A stretch of 64,000 bases of DNA from the NCBI GenBank assembly GCA_020081605.1, contig JAHREC010000029.1:186001-250000 (forward strand). Direction: 5' to 3'. Below, piece by piece: positions 11,958-23,045 of this stretch. A program made the translations under genes and the position numbers. A model generated the notes under the pieces. The model did not search any database. It saw only the letters and a list, made by a program, of their open reading frames with translations, and had not been told where the DNA came from. How positions within the stretch are numbered: position 1 is the first letter of the stretch; each line of letters starts with the position of its first letter. Origin of the DNA: Albifimbria verrucaria. Taxonomy: Eukaryota > Ascomycota > Sordariomycetes > Hypocreales > Stachybotryaceae.

Positions 11958-14019
11958 ATGGAAGACAAAGGACAAAGACATCAACAGCAGAGCCGGGGCC
12001 CGGCCGTTGAACCGGCTGCTGACGAAGGCATCGTTGAATAGGCTGCTGACAAAGGCATTGACTTCGATATTATCCTGAATGATAGTCGGCTAGAACAAGA
12101 TACGGATAGTACGTACAGACCAAATATCAAGCCCACGGACGCTATAGGTAGCCAATTTGAACCATTCCATGTCCCGGAACATCCCTTTGAAGTCCACGAC
12201 CTCCCTGTATCGCCGTTGAAGCTATTCCAGCATTTCCTACCTATCTGGCTCGTTGAAAGCTGGGTTGACTATACGAATAGAAACCCGGGTCCTGATGGCC
12301 GTACGATTACAACGTCTGTCTCGGAAATCTATATATGGATAGCTATGATAATATATATGGATTTAAATCCTAAAAAATCCTATGAGGACTATTGGAAGGG
12401 CCAAGGTCCAGGGAAATCGATCGACACAATGTATAGCAGGATATATGTCATATCGACCATTTTCCCTACTAAAAAGACGGCTTCGAATCGACGATCCGGA
12501 TACAATAGATATGGATGTCCCGGATCCCGATGATAAGGTCAATGAATGGGCCAATGTCATGATGAACGCTGCCGTCAGCATCGTCAGGGTTGGAAGCATC
12601 GTGACTGTCGATGAGGCTATGCAGGCCTTCGAAGGCCGTTCCAAACAGAAGGTGACGAGCAAGGGAAAACCTACACCCACAGGCCTCAAGATCTGGGTCC
12701 TAGCTGTTGCCGGATATATGTTGCAGTGGCTGTGGCACAGGCCCGGCTGCGGTCCCGTGGGCATTGAAGGCCGGGGCCCCGGAAAGCTAGGAACAAGGTC
12801 ACATCGTCAGACGGATCGTCAGACAAGGCCCCGGCGTTGACCATGACCCAATCCGTCGTTGTGGCCCCTATAAAGCGGCTGCCGCCATCTAGATGTCACG
12901 TCAATATAGGTAAGTTGTTCCCGTCTCCGGGCCTCTTCGTTGCCCTTAGGCAGCTAGGGATAGGGGCTACCGGCACATGCCGTACGAACTGTGGTCTGTA
13001 TCGCCGTCTTGTTGAATGGAAGGAAGATGGCCGGAAAGGATGGAAAATGTGGTCCTATGGCCGGATTCAATCGTGGCCAACAGCAGATAATAAGGTCAGT
13101 TACCCATACAGTCAGTCAGTCAGTTAGTTATATATATATATATATATAGCTATGACTAGCTGACTGACTGACTGTCTGTCTTGAAGGTCAACCAGATAGC
13201 TTGGAAAGACAATGTCTTAGTGTTGTTTTTGACTACTGTTTATGACGGCAGCGAGACTGTTGTCTGCATAAGGAAGCGGCCTACATTATTATATCGCTAT
13301 TCAGGCCCTATCAAACAGTTCTTTGGAGACGAGCCGGTTAAAGAGGTCCCGATCCTGGCTATGGCTTTTGACTATAACCATCATATAAATGGCGTAGATA
13401 TTACAGATCATCTAAGATCGAATATGCGCACAGGAAATCATCGTCAACGCCGGAGCCCGGCTAGGGCCCTTGCCTGGGACTTCCTCCTCAAGACGGCTGT
13501 TTCAAATAGCTTCATTTTACAGAGGGACAGGCAGCCGGCTTAGCCACGCTATAGATCCCTGGGCCTGTGGCAGGAAGCTGTTTCTAACGAATTATATAGG
13601 AAATATTGGTCAATATATAGGAAGGAAAAGGGATCCCGGAAGAGATATCGAGCCGGGGACGAATTTATCCACATATCGCAACACCATTGGGTTAATAGAG
13701 AGAAAAGATCCTATTGTCTTGGCTGCAAAGGCTCGCAAATTTCCCTCGAACTCGCAGCTTTGAACGCCCTCGAAAACGCCCTCGAAAACGCCGTTGCAGG
13801 CCGGACCCTGACCCTGACGATGACCCTGACGATGACCTTGACCCGGACCCGGGCCCTGACCTTGACGATGACTTCGACGATGGCCTTGACGAAAACCCTT
13901 ACCCGGATCCGCCGGAGGCACCCAAAGTTAAAACTACCAACATGGGCTGTGATGTCTGTAATGTAGCTATATGTAACGCGGAGCAATGCTGGTACTTTTA
14001 TCATCGGCCAATTTACTAG
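11958..14019 (+). pseudogene. piggyBac transposase, decayed
   Basis: The family catalyses TTAA-specific cut-and-paste transposition with a DDE/D RNase-H-like core. Domains in order: N-terminal FEPFHVPEHPFEVHDLP and FLPIWLVESWVDYTN (12150-12280); YEDYWKGQGPGKSIDTMYSR (about 12385); YRPFSLLKRRLRIDDPDT (12455); first catalytic region VDEAMQAFEGRSKQK (12610); LFPSPGLFVALRQLGIGATG (12915); third Asp region FDYNHHINGVDITDHLRSN (13370); ALAWDFLLKTAVSNSFILQRD (13460); an Asp/Pro-rich tract (13800-13910); and a C-terminal Cys/His cluster GCDVCNVAICNAEQCW (13945). Decay: in-frame TAG at 12039-12041, several frame changes (for example near 12435, 12830, 13540 and 13760). An intron at about 13094-13186 rejoins VNQIAWKDN. 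Not expected to be active. Confidence 0.85.
13094..13186 (+). other. Transposase intron carrying an inverted-repeat hairpin
   Basis: Between the codons for ADNK and VNQIAWK lies GTCAGTTACC...CTTGAAG, plausible as a spliced intron. It contains runs of AGTCAGTCAGTCAG and its complement CTGACTGACTGACT around an (AT)n spacer, so single-stranded DNA or RNA could fold into a long hairpin. Confidence 0.55.
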
Positions 14020-14232
14020 GCCTTCCATGTATCTAGTTTTTATCCGGTTCCAATTGGTCAATTTACTGGTTTGCTACTTAGTCTGCAGCATATACCGTCA
14101 AGGGGATAATCAGACTGTAGGTCAAGAATCGGACCGTGTGCCCAGAACGGGATGGGGTGTCAAGAAGTGAACGTCCAGAAGCTGACGCAACATCCGGAAT
14201 CAGGCGAGACATCCAGAGATGAATAGATATGG

Positions 14233-15275
14233 GTGAATGGGACTGCTGGAGCCAGTGAGCTAGGCGACTTTTATTACGAAACGTTCTTCAACAAGGGCAG
14301 CCCTGACCTTTCATCGGAGGACATGCTTCTAATAGCGACATGGATCTACACACACAGACATGAATATCATGGTTTCCTACTTCTGGGTGGTTCTGATACT
14401 GCTGCGGAAACCCTTTTTCTTCTCAATATGGTACTCAAGATTCCAAATCCTGTTATCTACGTCCCTGCTGCGCACCCCGATTCGACCTTCAGTGCTGACG
14501 GACCATTATTCTTCGTCCAAGGGCTCAAATTATTCGTGATCCAAACTCTTGGGGACAAGGACCACTCTTGGAATGTAACGAAAAGATCTGGGGGCCTCAT
14601 CTTCTGTACAAATACACAACAAACGGACTCAATATGTTCGATTCTCCGGCTGGACCTTTAGGAATAATGAACGATGGGAGGCCTCACTCCTGGTATGGGC
14701 CGCGAGAACTCACGGGCCGGCTATACTTTGACATCAGCAAATTGCCATCGATCAAGGCCCCTTACGTTGCTATTCTCTACGTAACCGAGACCCAAAGCAT
14801 CGTCACTTCATTCTTCGATCCAGAAGTAGTCGCCATTGTAATTATGGGTCAAGGAGTAGGGAGCATGCTAACAGTCGGGAGAGACATGATCAGCAACGCA
14901 TCAGCACAGCAAAGAAACAAACTCATTATCGTGTGTCTCAAAAGCCCTGATGGTTTCGTTGGATATCCAATGTATGGTACCGGGAAGTGGGCCATTCCAG
15001 GAGGTTTTATGGATGCACTTCAGTGTCGATTTGTAATGCAGCTGGCATCAATGTTGAAGATGAATGTGCAGGAAATCTGGTCGTTATTTGAAGTTGATGC
15101 ACTCTCTGCGAGGTCTCACGGTTTATTTACTATCAGGTTGCACTGGTTCTGCTTCGAACAAGTGATTGTACAGACGAAACATGACTGCGAGAGCCGCCTA
15201 CAGCGAATTAGCGATAGGCCAGTTCGTGTGGTCGATAAGATGAAACGCCTCGGGGACATCACCAATCAAGTTTGA
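14233..15275 (+). pseudogene. L-asparaginase-family gene, 5'-truncated
   Basis: Asparaginases hydrolyse L-Asn to Asp and ammonia. Recognisable motifs in order: a degenerate NGTAGAS at the left end (resembling the GGTIA catalytic loop), LLLGGSDTAAETLFLLNM (cf. HGTDTMEET with the second catalytic Thr-Asp), ADGPLFFVQ, WNVTKRS with the catalytic-type Lys, FDSPAGPLGIM, and a C-terminal half with KSPDGFVGYPMYGTG. No ATG or signal peptide precedes the frame: a TAG lies just upstream and transposon-associated sequence begins immediately to the left, so the 5' end appears lost. The frame also slips once at the G5 run 14590-14594; a sixth G gives a continuous sequence. The family call is good. Activity is unlikely because the N-terminal loop is absent or altered. 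Confidence 0.75.
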
Positions 15276-15388
15276 GGTTTAAAATTGCATCATACAGAGC
15301 ATCTAATCGAAACGAAAATACACTTCAGTGGCATGATCGGCGATCTCTTGTTAAACCAGCTGGCGCAGGACTTGGAGCTGGGCTATTT

Positions 15389-16066
15389 CTAGGCGCTGGT
15401 TGAAGACCAGCCATCGCATTCTCTAATCCCTTCACGTTTAAATTTTCGAGGTCTAATCATGCTGGTGAATTTCCCTTCTTCGGTTTCAATATCATGAATA
15501 GTTTCAAAGCCAAAACCTTCGTAAAAGCTCTTCGCAGCTGGTGAGGACATCACAAAGCAATCGAAGCCAAGTTGATCTATCTCGTTGCAGACATTCTTGA
15601 GCAGAAAAGTGCCGTATCTTTTGCGTTGATAGGTGGGGTGCACTGACATAAATGTCACGCCTAGCTTTTGTGTCAGCTAAGTTCTATAAGAATGCATGAT
15701 TTAACGCTCACATGCCAGCTCTGGATTACTTCCGCAAACTCTATTAACTTCTTCTTTGACCAATCTAGCGCCAGTCGCAGGCCAAGAGGTATCCACTGGC
15801 GTTATGGTCCTAGTCCAACCGCAGATTCCTTTGATTTCGCCTGTTTCACAATCGAATATCTTGAAGATTCTTTGCGATTCAGCCAGTGCTTGATGAATTG
15901 CTGAGGAAAATATCTCTATGATGTCTTTAATCTCGGTTTCGGTCTGAGTATCAGTGGGCGGGAAGTGAAGTCGGTACCAAGGACCGTCTTTTGTTGCTGG
16001 AAAGTCTACAGCTTGTGCGATATGTGAAACCTCGATGGGTTCGATTAGCCGAATTTGGATAGTCAT
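15389..16066 (-). CDS. GNAT-family N-acetyltransferase
   Basis: Two exons (16066-15712 and 15660-15389) with a 51-bp intron 15661-15711 (GTGAGC donor, GCTGAC branch, CTAG acceptor) give an uninterrupted 208-aa protein, one of the few intact genes here. The acetyl-CoA binding motif A is visible as FMSVHPTYQRKRYGTFLLK (Q/R-x-x-G/Y-type pyrophosphate loop), followed by the typical SSPAAKSFYEGFGFETI segment near the C-terminus. The N-terminal half contains the RLIEPIEVSHIAQA start characteristic of fungal small-molecule GNATs. The start at 16066 is preferred over an upstream in-frame ATG (16138) because MTIQIRLIEP begins the domain. Substrate cannot be told; close fungal relatives are generic acetyltransferases. 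Confidence 0.88.
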
Positions 16067-16139
16067 TGCTAATGACAACTCGCAGCAGTAGGTATCATGT
16101 GGAAAGTGATTACTTGAGCGTGAGAGGGAGCGAGACATT

Positions 16140-18600
16140 GGAACACAACATCTTCAGTTTAAATAGCTGGTCTCTTCGTTACCCCGACCCAACGGCACTT
16201 ATTTCGCCTGCATACTCACCTGTACTTCACATGTATCCTGTTTGGAAACTTCGTGCACAGGGACCCCTGTTATGTAAGTAATTACAACTCATAGGCACGT
16301 ACCTTTGTTTCCGGTCAGCCCCACAGCTTGTTACAGGTGCTCTTTTTGGGTGGGTGTCATGCAGTATGCAACTGCAATCAGCCGAGGGGTTGGTGCTTCC
16401 GAAGTGCAGGGCCGTCCGATCATAATGGCTAGGGTGGCGATATATAGTCCAAAACCCTTTCCAACTCCAACTCCCACCTTTGTCCTGGCATTATCCGGAT
16501 ACGGAAGTGATCCGTGGCCGTCGGTCAGGCAGACTTTGACGCTTTATATGGGGCTTTCTATAGTTGAGGGTTGGATCGAAGACTTCCTTCGCTCCCAATT
16601 AAGAGCCACCTTGGCAAAGCGATAACTCCTGTGCAGAGCAGGGGCATCTGGCGTAAATATACGACTTGACTTCACCGATAAGAGTAAGTGACAAGATTAC
16701 CGCCGCTCGAAAATATCGACGAGCAGAACGTCTAGAGAACATTTGCTGCGCAGCGTCCCTCTTTAGATTCCGCCGTGTCGACCTTGAGCCATACTGCAAC
16801 TGATGCTTCGGATGATATTTATGACTGCCACCACAGCAATGCAGCAACTTATATGAACTTCAAAAAACTCTTATAGCGTTGATAATGGCCTGGGCTGCCT
16901 TCTAGCGAGTCGAAGCTCCAGGTGACGCCGTTTCCTGGCCATTAAGCAAGTCCTGGACCGAGCTGAAGCATTATGTTATGGATCAGACGGCAACACTTCA
17001 GACCCTTTAACGCTATCCACATATCTTCACCGTATTTAGGGTCCTAAAATAATCAAGTGTGGAACAGATCCAAAACAGGTCAGACTCAGTTACGGCTTTT
17101 GGTAGTTAGCGAGCAGGAACGATCCAGGAAAGCTTAGTTGAACTGCAAAGCTACTGAAAATACACTAGGTTAAACTAAAAAGTCCACTTTGACTCGTCGG
17201 CCATTTGTCTCGACGGTATTTGTACTGTAGAATTGTGATAGGGAAGATTGAAAGGCGACGAAACCCCATTCGGGAAATCAATTCCTGCTTGGACATCGGC
17301 ACTATGAGGTTAATGTCGGATCGTTCACGTGGCTGAGTGTATCTAGCAAGGCTGCAAATCGCAGATACAAGCAGTCAAAAAGTCGTCGAAGAATGTCATC
17401 GACTGAGACTATTAGAGTGTGCTGCAACAGATTGAACCTTGTGGATACGCATGACAAGACTTACGAATGAAACTGAACCGTCATCGACCCATCACTTGGA
17501 GTCAAGCCAACGACAGCAAGCCTCTCGCGCGCCGCGGGGAACCGGTTCTGGTGGCGCAACTAGAGCAGTAATACAGATTGTGGCAGATCTGTAAAAAATT
17601 ATTGGGGACTGCATAGTGGAGATCTTGATGTGAGAGGTCAGACACTGATACCGTGCGGCCTGGTTGGCGTTCGCTGGAAGAGAATGCCCGCCCGGCAAGA
17701 AGTTATAGAGCGTACGAGTTCTGTAGGCACTGTAATGTGCCGATGCACGTGTAAAGTGTAATCGAATAGATACATGTACCGAAGAAAACCCGCAGGAAAA
17801 CCCCCACCCCGCCCCGGACCCCAAACAGTAGATCCAGATACCATACCGTTGGACGCAAGTTCCGCGGGGAAAAAGCCTACACTAGCACGGTAAACATTTC
17901 ACCTTTCCATCTTGCCTATCAATCAGGATGGTGCATTTGTGTCAATTACAGGCGCCCTCCCAATCAAACTCCACGAATTCCATCCACTCTTGGCGCCTCC
18001 CGGAGCGGCTTCTTTCATTCATTTCAATTGCCAAGATTCAATGCCGATGCGGTCCCCAAAAGCCCCAGTGGGACAGCCGAATCAGATCTTCATAACACTC
18101 CGACGAGGTACCATACATACAGCAGTCAAAACTTACAGGGTATAGTGCCACGAATCACTGAATCAGATTGTGGAACATTTTCTTCGGCGATCTAAGGGAG
18201 CTTAAGTCATTGTCTCGCCACAATTTTCTGGACCTGCGAAGCTCATTTTGTCACATATCTCTCTCCTTTTATGGCCTTCCACACCGAATAACACTATTGC
18301 CTGACACAGAGTCTGGTGAGAAACCCGGAAGAAAGAGTAATCTCGGACCATTGTATTTCGCGAGCACATTGATCGATCCAGGACCGCTGGTATGAATGGT
18401 TTCAATGGTCTGGAAAAGATAACAGATACGATTGGGCATAACATTGATCTAACCATAAAGGAGCTGGACTACATATACTTAATTCACTATGTATACTTTG
18501 ATTCTTTACAGACACCCGAACTAGGTAGCTAAACCCTTGAGTGGTCAGGATGACATGATGAAGCTTAGGGACTGTGCGAATTTGGAGCGACGGCCCTCAC
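16140..18600. other. Gene-poor intergenic stretch
   Basis: About 2.4 kb without a supportable gene. A few short frames exist but none has conserved motifs or splice-joined continuity. A small protein-like stretch around 16885-17040 (contains SWPLSKSWTELKHYV between stops) may be an old relic. Confidence 0.4.
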
Positions 18601-18605
18601 CTATG

Positions 18606-19010
18606 ATGAAGCAATCGAGTGAACCAAAATGACCCCTTACCATACCAACGATGTGTAATATACGACGAAAGCGGCGTGTTGCTGGAATGGAGACTGGGTG
18701 AGATGGTTGATGAACTGGTTCTCCTCCCTTCCGAACCGAACTGTCGGGTCGCTCATGGTGGACCAGAATGACCACCTTACATACCGAGGATATATGAATC
18801 CCAGGGAAGTGGCGGGTCAGCGGAGCTTTTATGTCAAATGGTGTGGTCAACAAACCTATTATCCCCACTTCTGAACCGGACTGTCGGGTCGATGGTGAAC
18901 CACAACTACCTCCTTGCCAGGTCATTGTGACTTTTTCAGTTTCAGCACGTCCGATATTGTACCGCCCCAGAATACGCAGGAAGTGGCCTCAGCTCGGTAG
19001 GGGTGGGTTG
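18606..19010. repeat. Degenerate tandem repeat, about 138-bp period, three units
   Basis: The words GAACCAAAATGACC (about 18621), GGACCAGAATGACC (about 18760) and GAACCACAACTACC (about 18898) are spaced about 138 bp apart. Each of the first two units ends in a copy of GAACYGRACTGTCGGGTCG, and units 2 and 3 share GGGAAGTGGC / GGAAGTGGCC words. The units are clearly diverged. No coding frame runs through all of them. Confidence 0.55.
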
Positions 19011-19115
19011 CAAATATCACCGCTCCGATAAAGACGACCTCAACGGCTCCATCATAGAGGCAAAAAACAGGTGAATTTTACCCTCAGCAGTTACAGCCAT
19101 GCAGTAACTCTTTGA

Positions 19116-19446
19116 ATTCGAAAGGGTAACGGATTTTCTTCATCATCGCTATCAGCAGGCAAGCGGAAGAACAACAAGTGCAATTCACAAAAGGGAAAAC
19201 AGCGACATATTGAGGAAGACAAAGTCATGAAGTGAAATCAAGAAAAGAAACGGAACCGGCGGGCGGCAGCTAAGTGTCGTAAAAAGAAGAACCAGTCAAT
19301 GCACGAGCTTGGAAAAAACCAAGAAAGATCAGGAGACATATCTCTCGGCTGCGCGAGCAGAATATGAAGGTCACCTGGAAGAGGTCATTATGCTGAAACG
19401 CTGGCTTTTGTTTCATGCCTTCTGTGGTAATGCAGACATCGACTAG
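19116..19446 (+). pseudogene. bZIP (ATF/CREB-type) transcription factor relic
   Basis: Frames here reconstruct the C-terminal part of a bZIP regulator. The basic region KRNRRAAAKCRKKKNQ (from 19248) carries the invariant N-x2-AA-x2-CR pattern. After a slip at the GG of 19311-19312 the frame continues with an ATF-like zipper and tail, ETYLSAARAEYEGHLEEV then MLKRWLLFHAFCG, ending at TAG 19444-19446. An in-frame TGA at 19233-19235 precedes the basic region, and upstream only a Ser/Lys-rich stretch remains before another stop. Missing N-terminus plus a nonsense codon mark it as a relic or an internal exon of a decayed gene. The arrangement resembles fungal AtfA-type proteins but is too partial to name. 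Confidence 0.65.
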
Positions 19447-19499
19447 TCGTAGCGAAATACGGCAAGCGAATACGTACAAGGTTCTAAGAACAACGCGCA

Positions 19500-20018
19500 T
19501 TAGAATTTTTCCACTTCGAATCGTAAGTATTTATTCCTCTAAACAAGATCTAAATGTATCCGCAACAAACTAGCATACTTGATATCCCGCCGAAAGAATC
19601 GCTTCTCATTGGTTGACAGCTGAGATTATTCCAGTATCTGGCTAACAATGTGCTCAATCTATCATTGGATAGCTTATATGAAACAGGTTCCCTCTCGTTT
19701 GAGCGATCACAAAAAGGAAATACGATGAATTTAATTCCCACAGCGATGTAATGAATATGATGCTGACATGATGCTAGTATGATGCTGTATTGATCTTGAT
19801 GACCCCAGCAATCCGATCGGATAGAATCTCCGGAGTTGGCCCCGATGAGAACATGTCTTTCATTGGGTGTCGGATGAGATCACTTGGTAAGTCACAACAT
19901 CATAGAATCATTGTTTTCTTGTCAGACAGATAGAGGTTATTACCGGTAAAGTCGCAAATAATTATCCAAGCACACAAAAACTGACTTCTTTTTCCATCTT
20001 AGCATATTTATCTATACA
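19500..20018. promoter_or_regulatory. Upstream region of TFB
   Basis: About 500 bp with no gene, containing near-repeats TGATGCTGACATGATGCTAGTATGATGCTG-like around 19758-19790 (a TGATGCT word three times). Probably the TFB promoter. Confidence 0.3.
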
Positions 20019-22494
20019 ATGCAGCAGAAGAAAAGGATTTTACTTCCTGCGCCGCCGCCACTAGCAGCTGATGGGTCGCCTTCACTCCCGATACCGGGAG
20101 AAGGCCTAGTAAAGAGACGTCCTGCAGTCTCTATCGCTTGTGATTCTTGCAGAAAAAGAAAGGTTGCAGTAAGTGGAAGTTGGCTCCCATGGGTGAGGAA
20201 TATCTAACAGGGAAGTGTGACGGCAAACGACCAATTTGTACACCGTGCTTCAGACGCGATCGTATGTGTGCTTATGCCACGCGAAGTGCAAGCGCAAAAT
20301 TCAGTATGGCCTTAAAGAATGATAATTACGCTTTACAGCTGAAATGTGATTCTTTACAGAAAATTCTCGATCTTTTCAAGTCAAGTTCTGACGAGGAATC
20401 TATCAATCTGACTCAAATGTTAAAAAGTCCTCTGAAACCGATGCTTCGGCACTTTTGCAGTCCATGCAGCGTGGCCAGTCTAGGGATGAAAATACCTTGG
20501 ATAATTCTGGCCTAATCCGCGGAACGGCTGCCCCATCACAGACGACCGTCGAATTCGATCTTATGTTACGCTACTCAGTAGCCTATCCGACATTGGTTGC
20601 ACTAGATTCACCTCCATCTGTCCTAGGTTCTGTGCAGCTACGCTTGCCAAAGGCATACGAACCGGCGCAACCAAGAACTATGTAAGATAAAGCCTGCTTG
20701 CACCCGACACTAATGTGGCTAAGAATATCTCTATCCAGTGCCACAATCCTTGGACCAGTTCCAATGCCTTTCCCAGGAGCTACCACAGAACCTGTAGCAC
20801 GAATTATGGAGGGAGAACCAGTGTCCCACCCAGCGAATCGACTAGGCGCTCTGGCTATCGAACGTTGGACTACAGTTGCTGTGTCTAATGAGTTCGCGAT
20901 TGGCGCATTGCGTCTTTTCCTAGAAACAGACCAGCCCTTTCTGGGTATATTCGATGTCGATCTTTTCATAGCAGACCTTGTCAAACCATGTGCGAGGTTT
21001 TGCTCCCGTTATTAGTGAACTCACTTCTCTGTTGGGCTTGTGTAAACTCTTTCTATTACCAGATTTTGTGACACCCCAAACTGATGATCCCCAGCAATCT
21101 TACGCATCGATCGATCCACAAGCTGTTTCACTTGGCGATGCCTTCTTTTCGGAGGCGGAGCAGCTATGGTTTACTGAACGACGATGCGACTCGCTTACTA
21201 CTGTCATGGCCGCTCAACTACTTACCCTCAGCTCAGTATATTATGGCAGGGACGGTGGAATGACATATTTAAGCCAAGGGATCCATATGGCCCAACGACT
21301 TAAATTATTTGGAGTTCCAGACAGCATCACTTCTCCGGCAGCAACCCAAGAACCGCAAAATGAATGGCTTCGAATGCTGTCTTGCACCGCATGGTCATTT
21401 TTCAACTTAGCTACGTAAGCATATGGGTACTGTGGAAGATGCTACCGCTGATCAGTCACACAGAATGAGATCTCTTCAATTTCAAGAAGAGGACTTGTCG
21501 ATCAAATACCCCCTTCGCTGCCCATACCTAGAGCACGAATTAAGCTAAGGCACGATAATGAAGCTCCTAAGCATATTTCTTCCGACCACTCTTCCGGTCA
21601 TAACGACTCAACATTCTCGGCTTTGTGCGATTTTTGGGTAATAACAAGTTCTTGGGTCCAGAAATACTATAAGACTAGAGACCAAAAATGGCCATCGACC
21701 AAAATATCTGAGGAGTATGCTATCTCTGTCTATCAAAGGCTCCTTGGGTGGTCCAATAATCTTTCCATCATGTTGGTCCGTGGAGATGAATGCACGGATT
21801 ATAATGCAACTATGCAGTACGTGGAATAAACATATTCGCCTACCCAAAATATGCTATTTACCGATGGGGACTAAGATATAGCAGTATTCTGTTCCATGTA
21901 TCAATTTTGAGCATCTTTCGGCCTTTCACCAAATATTTCACACAACCGATACCTGCATTAGGCGACTCTACCAACCATTATGCAAACGAGGTCTTTGAGG
22001 CCTCTCTCTGTCAGCTCAAACACATGATTCGTGTCTTTGACTGCAAGTATCCATCGTCCAGCTATGGCATACTATGGCATAGTGCATTGCTTCACGTTGC
22101 CAATGCGATGGTCATGGTGGTGCATGACCCCGAGAGTCTACCATATTTTATGCTCTGCATCTCATGTTATCGGGACCTCTCCCCGTTCTATCGCGTCACT
22201 TATGCCATTGTGAAGGGCCTGCTTGCGATGGCATGGGAGAAAGGCCTTGTTTCAAGCTGTAAGGCGAGGTTAACTTTGATAAAATTACGAACAAGCGGCG
22301 AAAACCATTTGAAGCTCGACAGTATCCGGGCTACGTTTATGATTGACTTGAGTGCAGCTCTCATTAATACCGAGGAATGCCAGGTGGAGGCTCTCGCGGA
22401 AAGGTTCGACGCTATGGCAATATTTGATGACTTGACTGTTGGGACTGACTATATTCAGTCACCGCCTCATGATCCTCTGAGGGGCCCTTCCTAA
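20019..22494 (+). CDS. Zn2Cys6 transcription factor TFB
   Basis: Predicted nuclear regulator. The ATG at 20019 opens a Pro/Leu leader, then SIACDSCRKRKVA, a short intron (GTAAGT donor at 20169), then CDGKRPICTPCFRRDRMC, a complete binuclear zinc cluster. Regulatory-domain landmarks: IERWTTVAVSNEFAIGALRLF (20858), FIADLVKP (20967), FSEAEQLWFTERRCDSLTTV (21150), WSFFNLAT (21395), WVITSSWVQKYYK (21638), and a long C-terminal exon from about 21890 ending at 22494. Introns near 20685-20740, 21415-21465 and 21817-21883 have good signals. Frame slips sit at CC 20429-20430, CCC 21005-21007 and C5 21509-21513; one extra C at each restores an open protein. Closest architecture in the window is TF1. Confidence 0.87.
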
Positions 22495-22645
22495 CGCGCC
22501 GTCTGGATGCTTGAATATCCTTCTTGCTTGACCTGTGTTTGCATGCATTGACCGGTTGTCTTATGCAAAAATCGAGAAGTAGGGCCTAATACTAAGCATA
22601 GATATGCATTCTTAATGGTTCCAAAATCATACCCTCGGAAATATT

Positions 22646-23045
22646 ATATGCACTCCTCATCCTTGGGGGAAGTAGTGGGCCCGAGGTATGGACCAATCAT
22701 ACGATGCGAGTATGACTCTCGCCGAGGGGCTTGGTCTTGGTCATGGCCCTTGACACTATCGCTACCAGGAGACTCATAGGAATCATCCTGGAGAGTTTTC
22801 TGAGCATGTACCGCAGTCTTGCGACGTTTGCGACGATGTTGATCCTCGTCTGCTGAATCGGTTCTAGAGGTCGCCGCACTATGGCCTGCGTGACGAGCTG
22901 GAGTCTTTCTCCGACGAAGCCTTGACTTGACTACTTGACTGGATGCGACTGGCTACTGTCTTCATCGTCCCCACTTTCATAAGCAGAAACATTGCAGGAT
23001 CCAGCATTTTGGGAAATGTCTGTTTCATGCCTTCGAGAACATTTT
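22646..23045 (-). other. Possible 3' part of an unrecognised nuclear-type protein
   Basis: Minus-strand frames join into an acidic/basic Ser-rich stretch: YESGDDEDSSQSHPVK near 22985, then RTDSADEDQHRRKRRKTAV near 22850 ending at a TAA near 22648. The composition resembles the disordered tail of a nuclear protein. No start, introns or domain could be fixed, and one stop and one slip interrupt it. It may be a relic. Confidence 0.3.

Larger units (their letters stand above)
11870..14230 (+). mobile_element. piggyBac-like DNA transposon, copy 2, nearly full length
   Basis: Left non-coding leader (about 11860-11957) is shared with copies 1 and 3 in matching orientation relative to their transposase frames. 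The transposase relic fills 11958-14019. The right end is not defined because no other copy extends that far. A TTAA target duplication could not be assigned confidently. It abuts an asparaginase gene that lacks its 5' end. Confidence 0.75.

Noticed and set aside
13094..13186. Palindrome as a transposon terminal repeat
   Set aside because: It lies in the middle of the transposase between contiguous conserved motifs, so it is intronic.
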